DNA of 64,000 bases, taken from Bacillus_BA songklensis (GTDB taxonomy: Bacteria; Bacillota; Bacilli; Bacillales; Bacillaceae_H). The notes beneath the pieces are model-generated. The model worked only from the letters and a program-made list of their open reading frames with translations. It did no database searches and was not told the DNA's origin. The stretch covers positions 177,355 to 241,354 of the forward strand of contig NZ_JBHRZT010000068.1 in assembly GCF_042649685.1 (NCBI RefSeq), read 5' to 3'. The position numbers and the translations under genes were made by a program. Every line of letters starts with the position of its first letter. The stretch's first letter is position 1. Of the stretch, positions 24,666 to 33,911 are shown piece by piece.

Positions 24666-26087
24666 TTAAGACGATGCAGGTCCATTATCCTCTTCTTTTC
24701 CTTCCATCTTCTTTAACTGCGCCTTAAATTTTTTCTCTTTTAATTCATCGCGCTTCTCCCGCTTTTGTTTTAATGAAGCATGATCCGGATCGCTTTCATA
24801 AGCCTTGCGTCGGTGCAGTCTCTGCAAGCCGTCTGGAACCAGATTGAAAGTCTCGTCTGTCATTAAACCGGCAATGCCAATACGAGATTGTTTCTCTTTC
24901 ATGTCTGGATAAATCGTTTGAAAATAGTCATCCGCTCTCCCGGGTACATACTGTTCCGGCTCAGGATAACTGGTAATAACCCCTTCGAAATTACGAAGAA
25001 CGACTTTATTGGCACTTTGGGAGATCAAATAGTTAGGCTGAAGCGAAATTTTCCCTCCCCCTCCTGGTGCATCGACCACAAATGTCGGAACGGCATAGCC
25101 GGATGTATGTCCTCTTAGCCCCTCAATAATTTCCAGTCCTTTTGCAACTGGTGCCCGAAAATGACTAATGCCTTCTGATAAATCACACTGATAAATATAA
25201 TATGGCCGCACACGAATTTTCACTAAATCGTGCATCAGCTTTTTCATGATGGCAACGCTATCATTGATTCCTGCCAGGATGACTGCTTGATTGCCTACCG
25301 GGACACCCGCATTCACTAATCTTTCGCATGCAAGTTTCGATTCTTCGGTAATCTCAATGGATGTATTAAAATGCGTGTTCAGCCATACGGGATGATATTT
25401 TTTGAAAATTTCGCATAGATTTGCAGTGATACGCTGAGGAAACACGACAGGTGCTCTTGTACCGATTCGAATAATCTCAACATGGGGAATCGACCGAAGA
25501 TTTTTCAGAATATATTCTAAAATATTATCATTGATTAACAGGCCATCACCGCCGGAAATGAGTACATCACGAACTTCCGGTGTTTGCCGGATATAGGAAA
25601 TGGCTTCATCCAGCTGCTTTTTCGGCACCCCCATGCCGATTTGTCCGGAAAAACGCCGGCGTGTACAATAACGGCAATACATGGAACACTGATTCGTAAC
25701 CAAAAACAAAACACGATCGGGATAACGGTGTGTCAATCCCGGAACAGGAGAATCTTCATCTTCATGAAGCGGATCTTCTAAGTCATACTTTGTTTTGTAG
25801 ATTTCTTTTCCAATCGGAACCGACTGCATCCGAATCGGACAACGCGGGTCATCCGGGTTCATTAATGAAGCGTAATACGGGGTGATATTCAGCGGTATGG
25901 TTTTCGTTGAGATTTTGACCCCCTCTTCTTCCTCAGGTGTCAAATTGATCACTTTTTTCAGCTCATCGAGGGTCCTAATCGTATTGGTCAATTGCCAAAT
26001 CCAATCATTCCATTGATCTTCCGTTACATCTTTCCAAAGTTCAACTTCCTTCCAGTGACGCTCTGGCTTATATACATCATTCAGCAA
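24666..26087 (-). CDS. kamA: lysine 2,3-aminomutase (radical SAM)
   Basis: 473 aa if started at TTG 26087, which is 8 nt after AAGGAGG. The ORF runs 96 nt further up but that part has no ribosome site, and 473 aa fits B. subtilis KamA. Signatures: RYPDRVLFLVTNQCSMYCRY with the [4Fe-4S]/SAM Cys triad CSMYCRYC, LISGGDGLLIND, RIGTRAPVVFPQR, NTHFNTSIEI and the PLP-binding FVVDAPGGGGKI. It converts L-lysine to L-beta-lysine with PLP and SAM in the cytosol. In B. subtilis it is made in the mother cell. The acetyltransferase (ablB/yodP) that usually follows is absent; yokU follows instead. Confidence 0.96.
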   Translation of the reverse strand: MLNDVYKPERHWKEVELWKDVTEDQWNDWIWQLTNTIRTLDELKKVINLTPEEEEGVKISTKTIPLNITPYYASLMNPDDPRCPIRMQSVPIGKEIYKTKYDLEDPLHEDEDSPVPGLTHRYPDRVLFLVTNQCSMYCRYCTRRRFSGQIGMGVPKKQLDEAISYIRQTPEVRDVLISGGDGLLINDNILEYILKNLRSIPHVEIIRIGTRAPVVFPQRITANLCEIFKKYHPVWLNTHFNTSIEITEESKLACERLVNAGVPVGNQAVILAGINDSVAIMKKLMHDLVKIRVRPYYIYQCDLSEGISHFRAPVAKGLEIIEGLRGHTSGYAVPTFVVDAPGGGGKISLQPNYLISQSANKVVLRNFEGVITSYPEPEQYVPGRADDYFQTIYPDMKEKQSRIGIAGLMTDETFNLVPDGLQRLHRRKAYESDPDHASLKQKREKRDELKEKKFKAQLKKMEGKEEDNGPASS

Positions 26088-26334
26088 GCAAACCGCCTCC
26101 TTAAAGCCGTGGAAATATTGAAGCCCCAGGGCGCTTATTACTTTATATGTCAGAATCGAATAATTGGTTATTCTTTTCTTCACAGCGGCAGCTTAACCAA
26201 ACAAAAATAGTCTCCCCCTCCTTTTGATTCATTTCCTTCACTGATATATGTATATAGAAAGAAAAGCGGTTTATAACAGGTGCCCATGCCTCCTGAATAT
26301 AAAAATAGCAGGGTGGCAATAACAAGGCAAAAGG

Positions 26335-26362
26335 TTGAAGAGATGATTTGTTTCTATATAAT
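26335..26362 (+). promoter_or_regulatory. sigma-A promoter of mscL
   Basis: TTGAAG, 16-bp spacer, TATAAT. It lies 50 bp before the mscL ATG. Confidence 0.65.
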
Positions 26363-26412
26363 ATAAAACATGTACATCTATTCACTTTACGGAATTTGGA
26401 GGACGCTTTACT

Positions 26413-26808
26413 ATGTGGAACGAATTTAAAAAATTTGCTGTAAAGGGAAATGTTATTGATTTGGCCGTCGGGGTCATCATCGGGGCTGCATTCGGAAAAA
26501 TCGTGACATCGCTTGTTAATGATATGATTATGCCTCTTATCGGCTTGCTGATGGGTGGCATTGATTTCTCCGACTTGAGCCTGCAAGTAAGAGACGCAGA
26601 GTTAAAATATGGTGCCTTTTTGCAAACAGTAGTCGACTTTTTCATTATTTCGTTTTCAGTCTTTCTTTTTGTCCGTTTTTACCATAAACTCCGTCATAAA
26701 GATGAAGAAAAGCCTACTTCTCCAACACTTACAAAAGACCAGGAATTGTTGGCAGAAATTCGCGACTTATTAAGGCAGCAAACACATGGTGAAAGAGACC
26801 ATTCTTAA
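26413..26808 (+). CDS. mscL: large-conductance mechanosensitive channel MscL
   Basis: 131 aa, normal size. Helix S1 and pore helix VKGNVIDLAVGVIIGAAFGK, VNDMIMPLIGLLMGG, the second membrane helix TVVDFFIISFSVFLFVRF, and a charged C-terminal bundle ending LAEIRDLLRQQ. A homopentameric channel that opens under membrane tension to release solutes on hypo-osmotic shock. Ribosome site GGAGGACG, eight bases before the ATG. Divergent from kamA and with its own promoter. Confidence 0.97.
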   Translation: MWNEFKKFAVKGNVIDLAVGVIIGAAFGKIVTSLVNDMIMPLIGLLMGGIDFSDLSLQVRDAELKYGAFLQTVVDFFIISFSVFLFVRFYHKLRHKDEEKPTSPTLTKDQELLAEIRDLLRQQTHGERDHS

Positions 26809-26860
26809 TTTTTCTATATAGCTATCCTTAAATAGTTTACGGTTGATCTTTCATAAAACC

Positions 26861-26977
26861 TTCTATATGAATCCGCATAAATGATTTCACATGAGCTAAC
26901 AATGCCCATGTGAAATCATTTACGCATAAGTCGTGCTGCTTTTGACCATGTCAGATTTTCAATGTGGATTTATATCT
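26861..26977 (+). repeat. family A repeat, short form
   Basis: Begins CTATATGAATCCGCATAAA and ends AATGTGGATTTATAT, so both ends are inverted copies of the family A terminus. Stem AAATGATTTCACATG / CATGTGAAATCATTT is a perfect 15 bp. The usual long tail is absent. Confidence 0.8.
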
Positions 26978-27012
26978 AAGGAGCCTTATCGGGGATAGGC
27001 TCCCCGTTCGTT

Positions 27013-28284
27013 TTACTCATTGGCTATCCCGCACCATTGGATGACTGTTAGTGCGATAATCTCCGCTGCTTCAAATACCGCATTCAGCTCAATGTATTCA
27101 TTTGGGAAATGGGCGGCTTCCGCTATGCCCGGTCCGAATACAATGGTGGGGATATCTCCTATGTTCGTTAAAATTCCTCCATCTGTTTCCCATGGAGAGG
27201 CCTCGATTTTCGGATCCTCGGCCTTTACAAACCTATATTGAGAAGTGAGAATCTTTACTAATTCATGATCCGGATCAATCTGCCCGGGAAGCCAGCGTGC
27301 TCCAAACCATTCCAATCCGACAGGATGTTCTGTAAACCAACCATCTTTCTCTTTTAATCTTGCTAACCACTCTTTCATTTCATTACGTGCATCGCTCATC
27401 ATCTCATTCGGAGCGACGCCCATTCTGCCTTCGAGAATTACCGTATCCGGAACAGAAGACGGCCATGTACCCCCTGATATTTTCCCGATGTTAATTGGCA
27501 GAGGGAGCGGGATTTGTTCATACATAGAATCTTGAATGCGTCCGTTGCGTTCAGCCCCTAACTCTAGTAAATGGTTGATCACTACATTCGCTTTTTCAAT
27601 CGCATTCACTCCTTCATATCGCATGCCACCATGTGCCGATCTCCCTTTAACTTTGATGCGAAACCACATTGAACCTTGTTGTTCCGGAAGAATTTTCATA
27701 TTTGTCGGCTCTGGTATAATGGCCGCATCCGCTTTATACCCCCTCAACACACAAGCAAGGGTTCCTGCCCCCCCGCTTTCTTTTTCAATAACACTTTGAA
27801 AAATCACATCCCCTTTCAAGGAAATGTTCAATGAAATGATGGCTTCCAGAGCAAATAATAAAGCGACGTTCCCCCCCTTCATGTCGGTGGAGCCGCGGCC
27901 ATACAATTTTCCGTCTTTTACATACGCACTGTATGGTTCATAAGTCCATCGCGTTTCATCCCCCTCCGGGACGACATCGATATGACCATTTAAAATAATG
28001 GAACGTCCCCCGCCTTTTCCTTTCAATATCCCCACAACATTCGGACTGTCTTCAAACGACGTTCTCGTCGATACAAATGCTCCGTGCTTCTGAAGCTGCC
28101 GAATATCCGGTGTCCAAATATCAATTTTCAATCCAAGCTGTCGGAGCTTTTCGATGACAAGTGCTTGTGCGTATTTTTCCGATCCTTGAACGCTTGCCTC
28201 TTGAACGAGACGCTTCAATAGCCGGGTTCCTCTCAGCCTGTTTTCAAATAACCATTGATGGATGCGCTCCTTATATTGCTCCAA
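27013..28284 (-). CDS. yodQ: M20-family deacylase (YodQ-like)
   Basis: 423 aa. Start TTG at 28284, eight bases after AGGAGGT. The ArgE/DapE/ACY1 family is shown by the metal ligand His in ILNGHIDVVPEGDE, the bridging Asp in YGRGSTDMKGGNVA, the Glu pair in VIEKESGGAGT, PTNMKILPEQQGSMWFRIKV, the dimerisation-domain His in GRSAHGGMRYEGVNA, and the C-terminal His in EAAHFPNEYI. It hydrolyses an N-acyl amino acid. In B. subtilis YodQ is encoded with kamA and sister enzymes of beta-lysine metabolism. Here it is 0.8 kb from kamA across mscL. The exact substrate is inference. Confidence 0.88.
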   Translation of the reverse strand: MEQYKERIHQWLFENRLRGTRLLKRLVQEASVQGSEKYAQALVIEKLRQLGLKIDIWTPDIRQLQKHGAFVSTRTSFEDSPNVVGILKGKGGGRSIILNGHIDVVPEGDETRWTYEPYSAYVKDGKLYGRGSTDMKGGNVALLFALEAIISLNISLKGDVIFQSVIEKESGGAGTLACVLRGYKADAAIIPEPTNMKILPEQQGSMWFRIKVKGRSAHGGMRYEGVNAIEKANVVINHLLELGAERNGRIQDSMYEQIPLPLPINIGKISGGTWPSSVPDTVILEGRMGVAPNEMMSDARNEMKEWLARLKEKDGWFTEHPVGLEWFGARWLPGQIDPDHELVKILTSQYRFVKAEDPKIEASPWETDGGILTNIGDIPTIVFGPGIAEAAHFPNEYIELNAVFEAAEIIALTVIQWCGIANE

Positions 28285-28513
28285 TCTTTATACCTCCTAG
28301 AATTTATTAAAGCAATGGCGAAAAAAAATAAAAAGAATGCCGCATGCACGACATCTCTTTAGACATTTTTCCGTAATGGTCCCACGACCGTTTTGATACT
28401 GCTCCCGGAAATAAAATGGTCAATTCCTTATTAAATAGATATGATAACACGATGGATTTCTTGCTTTTAAATTAAGCATAACGTGTTGTTCCCACACGTA
28501 AAAAAGATATCTT
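28285..28513. other. intergenic, no gene seen
   Basis: About 230 bp between yodQ and the CPBP protease terminator. AT-rich, with no ORF having a ribosome site and no strong hairpin. It presumably holds the yodQ promoter. Confidence 0.4.
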
Positions 28514-28550
28514 TTCATAAAAAACAGCCCAAAAGGCTGTTTTTTATGAA
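28514..28550 (-). terminator. terminator of the CPBP protease gene
   Basis: 16-bp perfect stem TTCATAAAAAACAGCC / GGCTGTTTTTTATGAA with a 5-base loop. The 3' arm overlaps the gene's stop codon. Confidence 0.85.
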
Positions 28551-29329
28551 AGCATATAAGCGATTTGATTCAGTATAAGATGCAGCATTAAATCGGCTGT
28601 CATATGAGCGACCATTGCATACTCAAGCCCTTTTTTCCAATATAAATAACCAAATCCGATTCCCAGTAAACTATTGATGACAATGATACGGGCAATCACA
28701 AGCGGCGCAAGTACCGTATAGACGCCGACTGCCGCACTTAAGTGCCCAACGCCAAACAGAATAGCAGCAGCCACAATTCCTGCCCAGTAAATCCAGGCGG
28801 GTATCAGTGATTGATGCCGGGCGAACAGCTTCGACAGCACCCATACAATAATCGTCATCACTCCAAAGCGCAGCCAAATTTCTTCCATTATCCCGCCTTG
28901 CAATATCGTTGATAGTCCCATCCACCACTCAATCTCCATCTCCGTTGCATTAACCATCAAGTGTTTCGTAAAGGGCAAAAAGATGAATCGATCAATCATC
29001 ACCATCAATAAAGTTCCCACTATGCCCCACGTTATCGCCCATTTCACTGCCGATTTGCTCCAAAAAGGCTTTTCTTTCCCATAAATAACGGAACGAATCC
29101 AATCATATTTCAAATTCACCTTTGGAGCCAATTTTGCCCCAATCAAGCTAAAGATAAATGTATTAAGAATCATATTAACAAAGGATGCTATTATTACTTC
29201 AGGTATCGAGAGTCCTTTCGCTTTTAGACCGGGACCTGTTACTTCAAGTAAATAAGGAATCGTAATCGCAAACGCCAATACCGAAAAAACAGCAAAAATC
29301 ACAGCCAGCTTCAATGCTTTTACTTTCAT
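28544..29329 (-). CDS. CPBP family intramembrane metalloprotease
   Basis: 261 aa. The ATG at 29329 follows AAAGGGGAGG. An in-frame extension further up is unsupported. About seven helices. The Abi/CAAX-protease motifs are EEIWLR (IMEEIWLRFGVM), FGVGHLSAA with the metal-binding His, and NSLLGIGFGYLYWKKGLEYA followed by the His in MVAHMTADL. Members process prenylated or other membrane proteins or act in bacteriocin immunity. No bacteriocin gene is nearby. A palindromic operator-like site lies just upstream. Confidence 0.88.
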   Translation of the reverse strand: MKVKALKLAVIFAVFSVLAFAITIPYLLEVTGPGLKAKGLSIPEVIIASFVNMILNTFIFSLIGAKLAPKVNLKYDWIRSVIYGKEKPFWSKSAVKWAITWGIVGTLLMVMIDRFIFLPFTKHLMVNATEMEIEWWMGLSTILQGGIMEEIWLRFGVMTIIVWVLSKLFARHQSLIPAWIYWAGIVAAAILFGVGHLSAAVGVYTVLAPLVIARIIVINSLLGIGFGYLYWKKGLEYAMVAHMTADLMLHLILNQIAYMLS

Positions 29330-29362
29330 GTCTTCCTCCCCTTTTATTATCAAATTATATTT

Positions 29363-29382
29363 TATTATCACTTTTGATAATA
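29363..29382 (-). promoter_or_regulatory. palindromic operator upstream of the CPBP gene
   Basis: TATTATCACTTTTGATAATA: 8-bp arms about a 4-base centre. A related half site TTATTATCAAA lies at 29344-29354. The shape suggests a MarR/PadR- or TetR-type dimer site; the regulator is unknown. Confidence 0.5.
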
Positions 29383-29573
29383 TTATATGTATCTTTCCCA
29401 ATTAATGTCAATATGCACCAAAAAATATTTTAACAAAATTCAAAAGGCGCCCATTCAGTTAAACAACCGCCTAAATAAAAAGATTCGCTTATGTAGTGAA
29501 ACCTTATTCTGCGGGGATTGCTCCATTTTCAGACACAGCGAACCCATTAACAAAGAATTTGCCATAAAAAACA

Positions 29574-29605
29574 AACCCGCTGTTGTGGATACAAAACAGC
29601 GGGTT
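29574..29605 (-). terminator. terminator of the FAD oxidoreductase
   Basis: 11-bp perfect stem AACCCGCTGTT / AACAGCGGGTT, 10-base loop, T-rich beyond on the minus strand. Confidence 0.75.
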
Positions 29606-29610
29606 CGTTT

Positions 29611-31086
29611 TTATACTAAAACGGGCTCGAATGTTTCTCTTTTTGTCCCATTTTTCAACTGGTTGATAATGTCACGGGCAATCCAGACACCGCACGCGCT
29701 CGCTTGAGCAAGACCGCGTGTCACACCGGCGCCGTCTCCACCAACATAAAGACCAGAAATTTCGGTTTCGAATTGATTATTTAGCTGCGGCCGTGCTGAA
29801 TAAAACTTGGCTTCTACCCCATAGAATAAGGTATGCTCTGATGCAAGACCAGGTGTTACATGATTTAATGCTTCTGTCATTTCAATCAAGCTTTTCATCG
29901 TGTTGTATGGAAGAACTAGACCTAAATCACCAGGTACCGCCTCTTTTAACGTTGGTTCCAAGAAGCCCTCCTTGATGCGTTTTTCTGTTGAGCGGCGGCC
30001 TTTTAAGATATCTCCGTATTTTTGTACGATGATACCGCCGTTTGATAAGGCGTTCGCTAGACGAGATACTTCATGTGCGTATTCGTTTGGCTTATCAAAT
30101 GGATCCGCAAATTTATGAGAGACAAGAAGCGCAAAGTTCGTATTGCTGCTTCCGAGCTTCGGATCTTTATAAGCATGGCCGTTTGCCAGCATAATACCGG
30201 AATGGTTTTCTACGACTACGTGCCCGGATGGATTGCTGCAGAATGTACGCACGCGCGTTCCAACTGAAGTATTAAAAATGAACTTGCCCTCATACAGATG
30301 TGTATTAATTTCTTCCATGACCACATCGGATGTTTCAACGCGAACCCCGATATCCACCTGATTATTGATCATGCGTAAACGGCGCTTTTTGAGCATGTTT
30401 GCTAACCACACAGAACCGTCACGTCCTGGTGAAACGACTATTTTCTCAGCTTTGATGATTTCACCGTTTTTCAGTTCGATTCCAACTACTTTATGCCGAT
30501 TTTCCACCTTTTCTGTTACAAGGTCTTCTACTTCTGTTTTAAATACCATATCAATGCGCTCTTTTAAATACTCAAAAATGCTCTTTAAGATTTCTAAGTT
30601 TTGTTCCGTTCCTAAGTGACGAACTTGCGCTCGCAATAGTTTCAAACCTGCAGCATAGCCGCGTTTTTCAATTTCGCGCACCTTCTCTGTCATTGGATCT
30701 GTAATACTCTCTGTTGCTCCATGCGACAGGTTAATTTCATCTACGTATTTAATCAAATCAATCACTTGTGATTCCGGTAAATAGTCTGTCATCCAACCGC
30801 CAAATTCGCTTGTAATGTTGAATTTCCCATCTGAATAAGCTCCGGCCCCACCAAAACCGTTGGTGATTGAGCAAGCGGGCAAACAGCCGGCAAATTCTTT
30901 CTTTCCTGCCGCAGGTGGACACTTCTCAATTTTTTTTTGAAGAATCGGACAATTCCTCCGATAAATATCATGACCTTTATCTATTAATAAAACCTTTGCT
31001 TCAGGCATTTTTAGCGTTAATTCGTAACAAGTAAAGATCCCTGCTGGACCTGCTCCGACTACGATGACATCATAATTAGGTTTCAT
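29611..31086 (-). CDS. FAD-dependent oxidoreductase
   Basis: 491 aa. The ATG at 31086 follows GGGGGAATG. N-terminal dinucleotide fold YDVIVVGAGPAGIFTCYEL, a Cys-rich region (NCPILQKKIEKCPPAAG and AGCLPACSITNGFGGAGAYS), SDGKFNITSEFGGWMTDYL, and the C-terminal FAD motif ISGLYVGGDGAGVTRGLAQA with a final TM-free tail. This corresponds to the FAD-dependent protein family often annotated as 'NAD(P)/FAD-dependent oxidoreductase' with an FAD/NAD(P)-binding C-terminal glycine box. The physiological substrate is unknown. It stands alone between terminators. Confidence 0.85.
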   Translation of the reverse strand: MKPNYDVIVVGAGPAGIFTCYELTLKMPEAKVLLIDKGHDIYRRNCPILQKKIEKCPPAAGKKEFAGCLPACSITNGFGGAGAYSDGKFNITSEFGGWMTDYLPESQVIDLIKYVDEINLSHGATESITDPMTEKVREIEKRGYAAGLKLLRAQVRHLGTEQNLEILKSIFEYLKERIDMVFKTEVEDLVTEKVENRHKVVGIELKNGEIIKAEKIVVSPGRDGSVWLANMLKKRRLRMINNQVDIGVRVETSDVVMEEINTHLYEGKFIFNTSVGTRVRTFCSNPSGHVVVENHSGIMLANGHAYKDPKLGSSNTNFALLVSHKFADPFDKPNEYAHEVSRLANALSNGGIIVQKYGDILKGRRSTEKRIKEGFLEPTLKEAVPGDLGLVLPYNTMKSLIEMTEALNHVTPGLASEHTLFYGVEAKFYSARPQLNNQFETEISGLYVGGDGAGVTRGLAQASACGVWIARDIINQLKNGTKRETFEPVLV

Positions 31087-31170
31087 TGAACATTCCCCCG
31101 ATGGCAATGGATTTCTTATATCTCTTAACCATGTGTAAATATATCAGATGGAGCAAAGACCGTCAATATC

Positions 31171-31214
31171 AAAAACGAACATTTTATCTTAAAATAGCTC
31201 CAACGTTCGTTTTT
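31171..31214 (-). terminator. probable terminator after the histidine kinase
   Basis: 10-bp stem AAAAACGAAC / GTTCGTTTTT with a 24-base loop, located after the kinase stop. Confidence 0.55.
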
Positions 31215-31249
31215 AACCGAAATAAAAAGAAAGAAAGCGTTATCTTCAT

Positions 31250-32653
31250 TTAGACCTGGACGTTTTCTTGTACTAATGGTAATATCACTTCAACTTTTGT
31301 CCCCACTCCCACTCGGCTTGAGAAAGCAATTTGACCGTTATGCTGTTCAATAATACGATAGCTGATCATCAAGCCGAGGCCTGTTCCCGAAGACTTCGTT
31401 GAATAAAACGGTTCTCCTAAGCGTGGAATAGAAGCCTCCTCGATTCCACACCCCTCATCCTGGATGATGATTTTCGCATCCTTTTCCCGCTTTTCTAACG
31501 CAACTGTAACCGTTCCTTTTGTCATCGATTCCAATCCGTTTTGAATAATATTAATAAATACTTGTTTTAATGCATTTTCTTCACAATTAATGATGACCGG
31601 TTCTTGGGGGAAATAACTTTTAATTTGACAATCTTTATAGTTGGCATGTGTTGCCAACTATAACGTGACATGACGCAAAATGTGCTGCAAGCTTTTTTGG
31701 GTATAATTGCTTTCCTTTTTTGGCTTCGCCAATGTCAAAAATTCATGAATGATTGACTCTACCCGATTTAGTTCTTCAAGCATAATATCACTGTATTCTT
31801 CGTTATATTGTTTAGAAGCCTTCAATAATTGAATAAATCCTTTGATGGCCGTCATGGGATTGCGAATTTCATGGGCAACTCCCGCTGCCAGTTTGCTTAC
31901 AATAGTCAGCTTTTCAGATTGATTAACCATCTCATCGTAATGCTTTCGATCGGTCACATCACGGATAAAGTACTGAATGGCATTTTGGCCTTTAAAGTTA
32001 ACTTTTGTTGCTGAGGATTCAATCGAAACGATTCCTCTGCCTGTTAGGAGGTTCACCTCGGCTCTTGGCTCAATCGGCAAACCAAGCAGTAAATCATGCA
32101 TTCGTTCTTGCACAAAAGGCAGGTGATCTGGATGAATAAATTCGAAAAAGGACTTTCCTATATAGTCCTCTTTTTTCTTGCCACCCAAAAGGCGTACACC
32201 AGCGGGGTTCATATATTGAATAACACCGTCAACCGTGACAATAAAAGCATCCTGACTTTGCTTAATGAACTGTTTATACTGTTTCATCTTCCGAATAATC
32301 TCTTCTTGTTTCTGGACGTTCTGTGAGAACTCTTTCCACTGCAATACTAACAACCGCTCCTCGTATTCCGGAGACTCTAAGCGATGAATATAAATATGTA
32401 GAAAATGTTTATGAATGTTTGTATTTATCAGAGTAAACTTCTCATTGCTCTCCATCATCTGGGCAAATTCTTCCTCTTTTATAGATAACAAATGAAGAAC
32501 TTCATTAAAATTTTTACCAATGATTTCTCTGTTCTCCAATCGATGAAGTGTTAAAAAAGCATCATTTACGAATAAAATTTCTCCATTTTGTTTCATCACA
32601 AGTGCCGGTACAATTGATAGGTCAAATAACTGTCGAAATAAGAATTTTCCCAT
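31250..32653 (-). pseudogene. PAS-domain sporulation-type histidine kinase split by an in-frame amber codon
   Basis: Reading through TAG (31658-31660) gives one 467-codon frame. Part 1 (331 aa, ATG 32653 after GGTGG): PAS domain 1 (LVMKQNGEILFVNDAFLTLH), PAS domain 2 (VDGVIQYMNPAGVRLLGG, FFEFIHPDH) and HisKA (AAGVAHEIRNPMTAIKGFIQ). It ends right after ILRHVTL. Part 2 (from TTG 31657, 135 aa): HATPase with N box NIIQNGLES, IIQDEGCGIEE and GTGLGLMISYRIIEQHNG. It resembles cytosolic phosphorelay kinases (KinA/KinE type) that feed Spo0F. Frame and domains are otherwise intact, so either this is a recent nonsense allele, or both halves are made (TTG directly follows TAG). The stop lies in a perfect inverted repeat. 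Confidence 0.82.
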
Positions 32654-32845
32654 ATATCCACCTTCATTTATGAGTTCCTAGTTAATAGTATAATATGGAA
32701 AACCCTCCTTTTGTATTATTTTCAGCAAATTTCCAATAAAAAATTAGCATTTCTTGCATTTAATCACATTCATCAACTCTCATTTTCGTTGATCTAGATG
32801 TACAATCGGAAGGCAGCCCGTTAAAAGCTGCCTCTATCCCGCATA

Positions 32846-33028
32846 TTAACATACATAGCAAGCACCGATAATAATTAATAAGATGAATAATACTACGATT
32901 AACGCAAAGTTGTGGCCATACCCACAGTGATGATACCCTGCATAAGGATATCCTGTATAAGGATACCCTGCATAAGGATTAACATAACCAGGCCCACAGT
33001 GATCGTAATGTCCATAATACATGACCAT
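32846..33028 (-). CDS. YjcZ family sporulation protein
   Basis: 60 aa. Tyr/Gly/His/Pro-rich first part with short repeats (NPYAGYPYTGYPYAGYHH) and the hallmark C-terminal helix NFALIVVLFILLIIIGACYV, as in YjcZ-type sporulation peptides ('GFALIVVLFILLIIVGA'). These tiny proteins are made during sporulation; function unknown. The ATG is preceded by AGGAGCGGATATGGTC. Standalone. Confidence 0.88.
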   Translation of the reverse strand: MVMYYGHYDHCGPGYVNPYAGYPYTGYPYAGYHHCGYGHNFALIVVLFILLIIIGACYVC

Positions 33029-33280
33029 ATCCGCTCCTTACTTGTTAATTTCAATTGCTACAGTCATACAGTATGTAGGCGTTAGTTTGTACGGTATGTG
33101 CATTCGCCTAGTTTTCTCTCTTTTTTTTGAGTAAAAAACCTATTTCTATTCAAGGGCTGGGAAATCGAAAAGATTTTTCACCTTCGAATCCGATACTTTC
33201 GATCTTTCCGTTGATTTCATCATTTCCCCCACATATACTTATGTGTATGACCATTTTTAATCAGAAAGAGGAATCTTCAC
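33029..33280. other. intergenic region with CACATA palindrome
   Basis: Contains the divergent promoters of yjcZ and the DUF502 gene. A palindrome CACATA-tact-TATGTG at 33230-33245 lies 36 bp before the DUF502 start. No other structure noted. Confidence 0.4.
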
Positions 33281-33862
33281 ATGAAATTTTTCTTAAAGAA
33301 CTTCATTAACGGATTATTAACCATCGTTCCCATTATTCTTGTGATTTACGTTATCTTGCGGGTCTTCACCTTTTTGGACAGTATTCTCGGCAATGTATTA
33401 AAGCCATATTTACAAGAAGACTACATTCCCGGCATCGGCATTTTATTGACTGTGGTTCTTATTACAATATTAGGCTGGTTATCCACCCAATTCTTCACCG
33501 GAAAAATCATTCAATTAATTGATCGTATATTGGAACGGATTCCGCTTGTCAAAACTTTGTATTCTGTCATTAAGGATACATTTCAATCTTTCCTTGGGGA
33601 GAAAAAGTCTTTTTCACAAGTGGCACTTGTAACATTACCCCATTCTTCCATGAAGGTTATTGGATTTGTGACATCTGAAGAGGTGGAGGCGTTCGCCAAT
33701 CCACTCAAAGGCCATATTGCTGTATACATTCCCCAAACCTTCCAAGTGGCTGGCTTTACCTTTTTAATTCCAAAAGAAGACGTTGAGTTTCTAGATGTTA
33801 AACCGGAAGAGGCAATGAAATTTGTGTTATCCGGAGGAGTCACGACCTCAAAATCCAACTAA
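33281..33862 (+). CDS. DUF502 family membrane protein
   Basis: 193 aa. Two N-terminal membrane helices (INGLLTIVPIILVIYVILRV and GIGILLTVVLITILGWLSTQ) are followed by a soluble domain with the DUF502 signature RIPLVKTLYSVIKDTFQSF, SQVALVTLPHSSMKVIGFVT and the beta part PQTFQVAGFTFLIPKEDV. The family is widespread in bacteria and plants (COV-like); its function is not established. ATG after AAAGAGGAATC. Followed by a strong two-way terminator. Confidence 0.92.
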   Translation: MKFFLKNFINGLLTIVPIILVIYVILRVFTFLDSILGNVLKPYLQEDYIPGIGILLTVVLITILGWLSTQFFTGKIIQLIDRILERIPLVKTLYSVIKDTFQSFLGEKKSFSQVALVTLPHSSMKVIGFVTSEEVEAFANPLKGHIAVYIPQTFQVAGFTFLIPKEDVEFLDVKPEEAMKFVLSGGVTTSKSN

Positions 33863-33911
33863 AAAAGAGCTCCGCAAAAAGTAGATAGAGCTACCTTTGA
33901 TCCACTGAAAG

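Noticed and set aside
26143..26586. 147-codon minus-strand ORF across kamA/mscL leader
   Set aside because: Runs antisense over mscL and contains no recognisable domain; the promoter and mscL gene account for the region.
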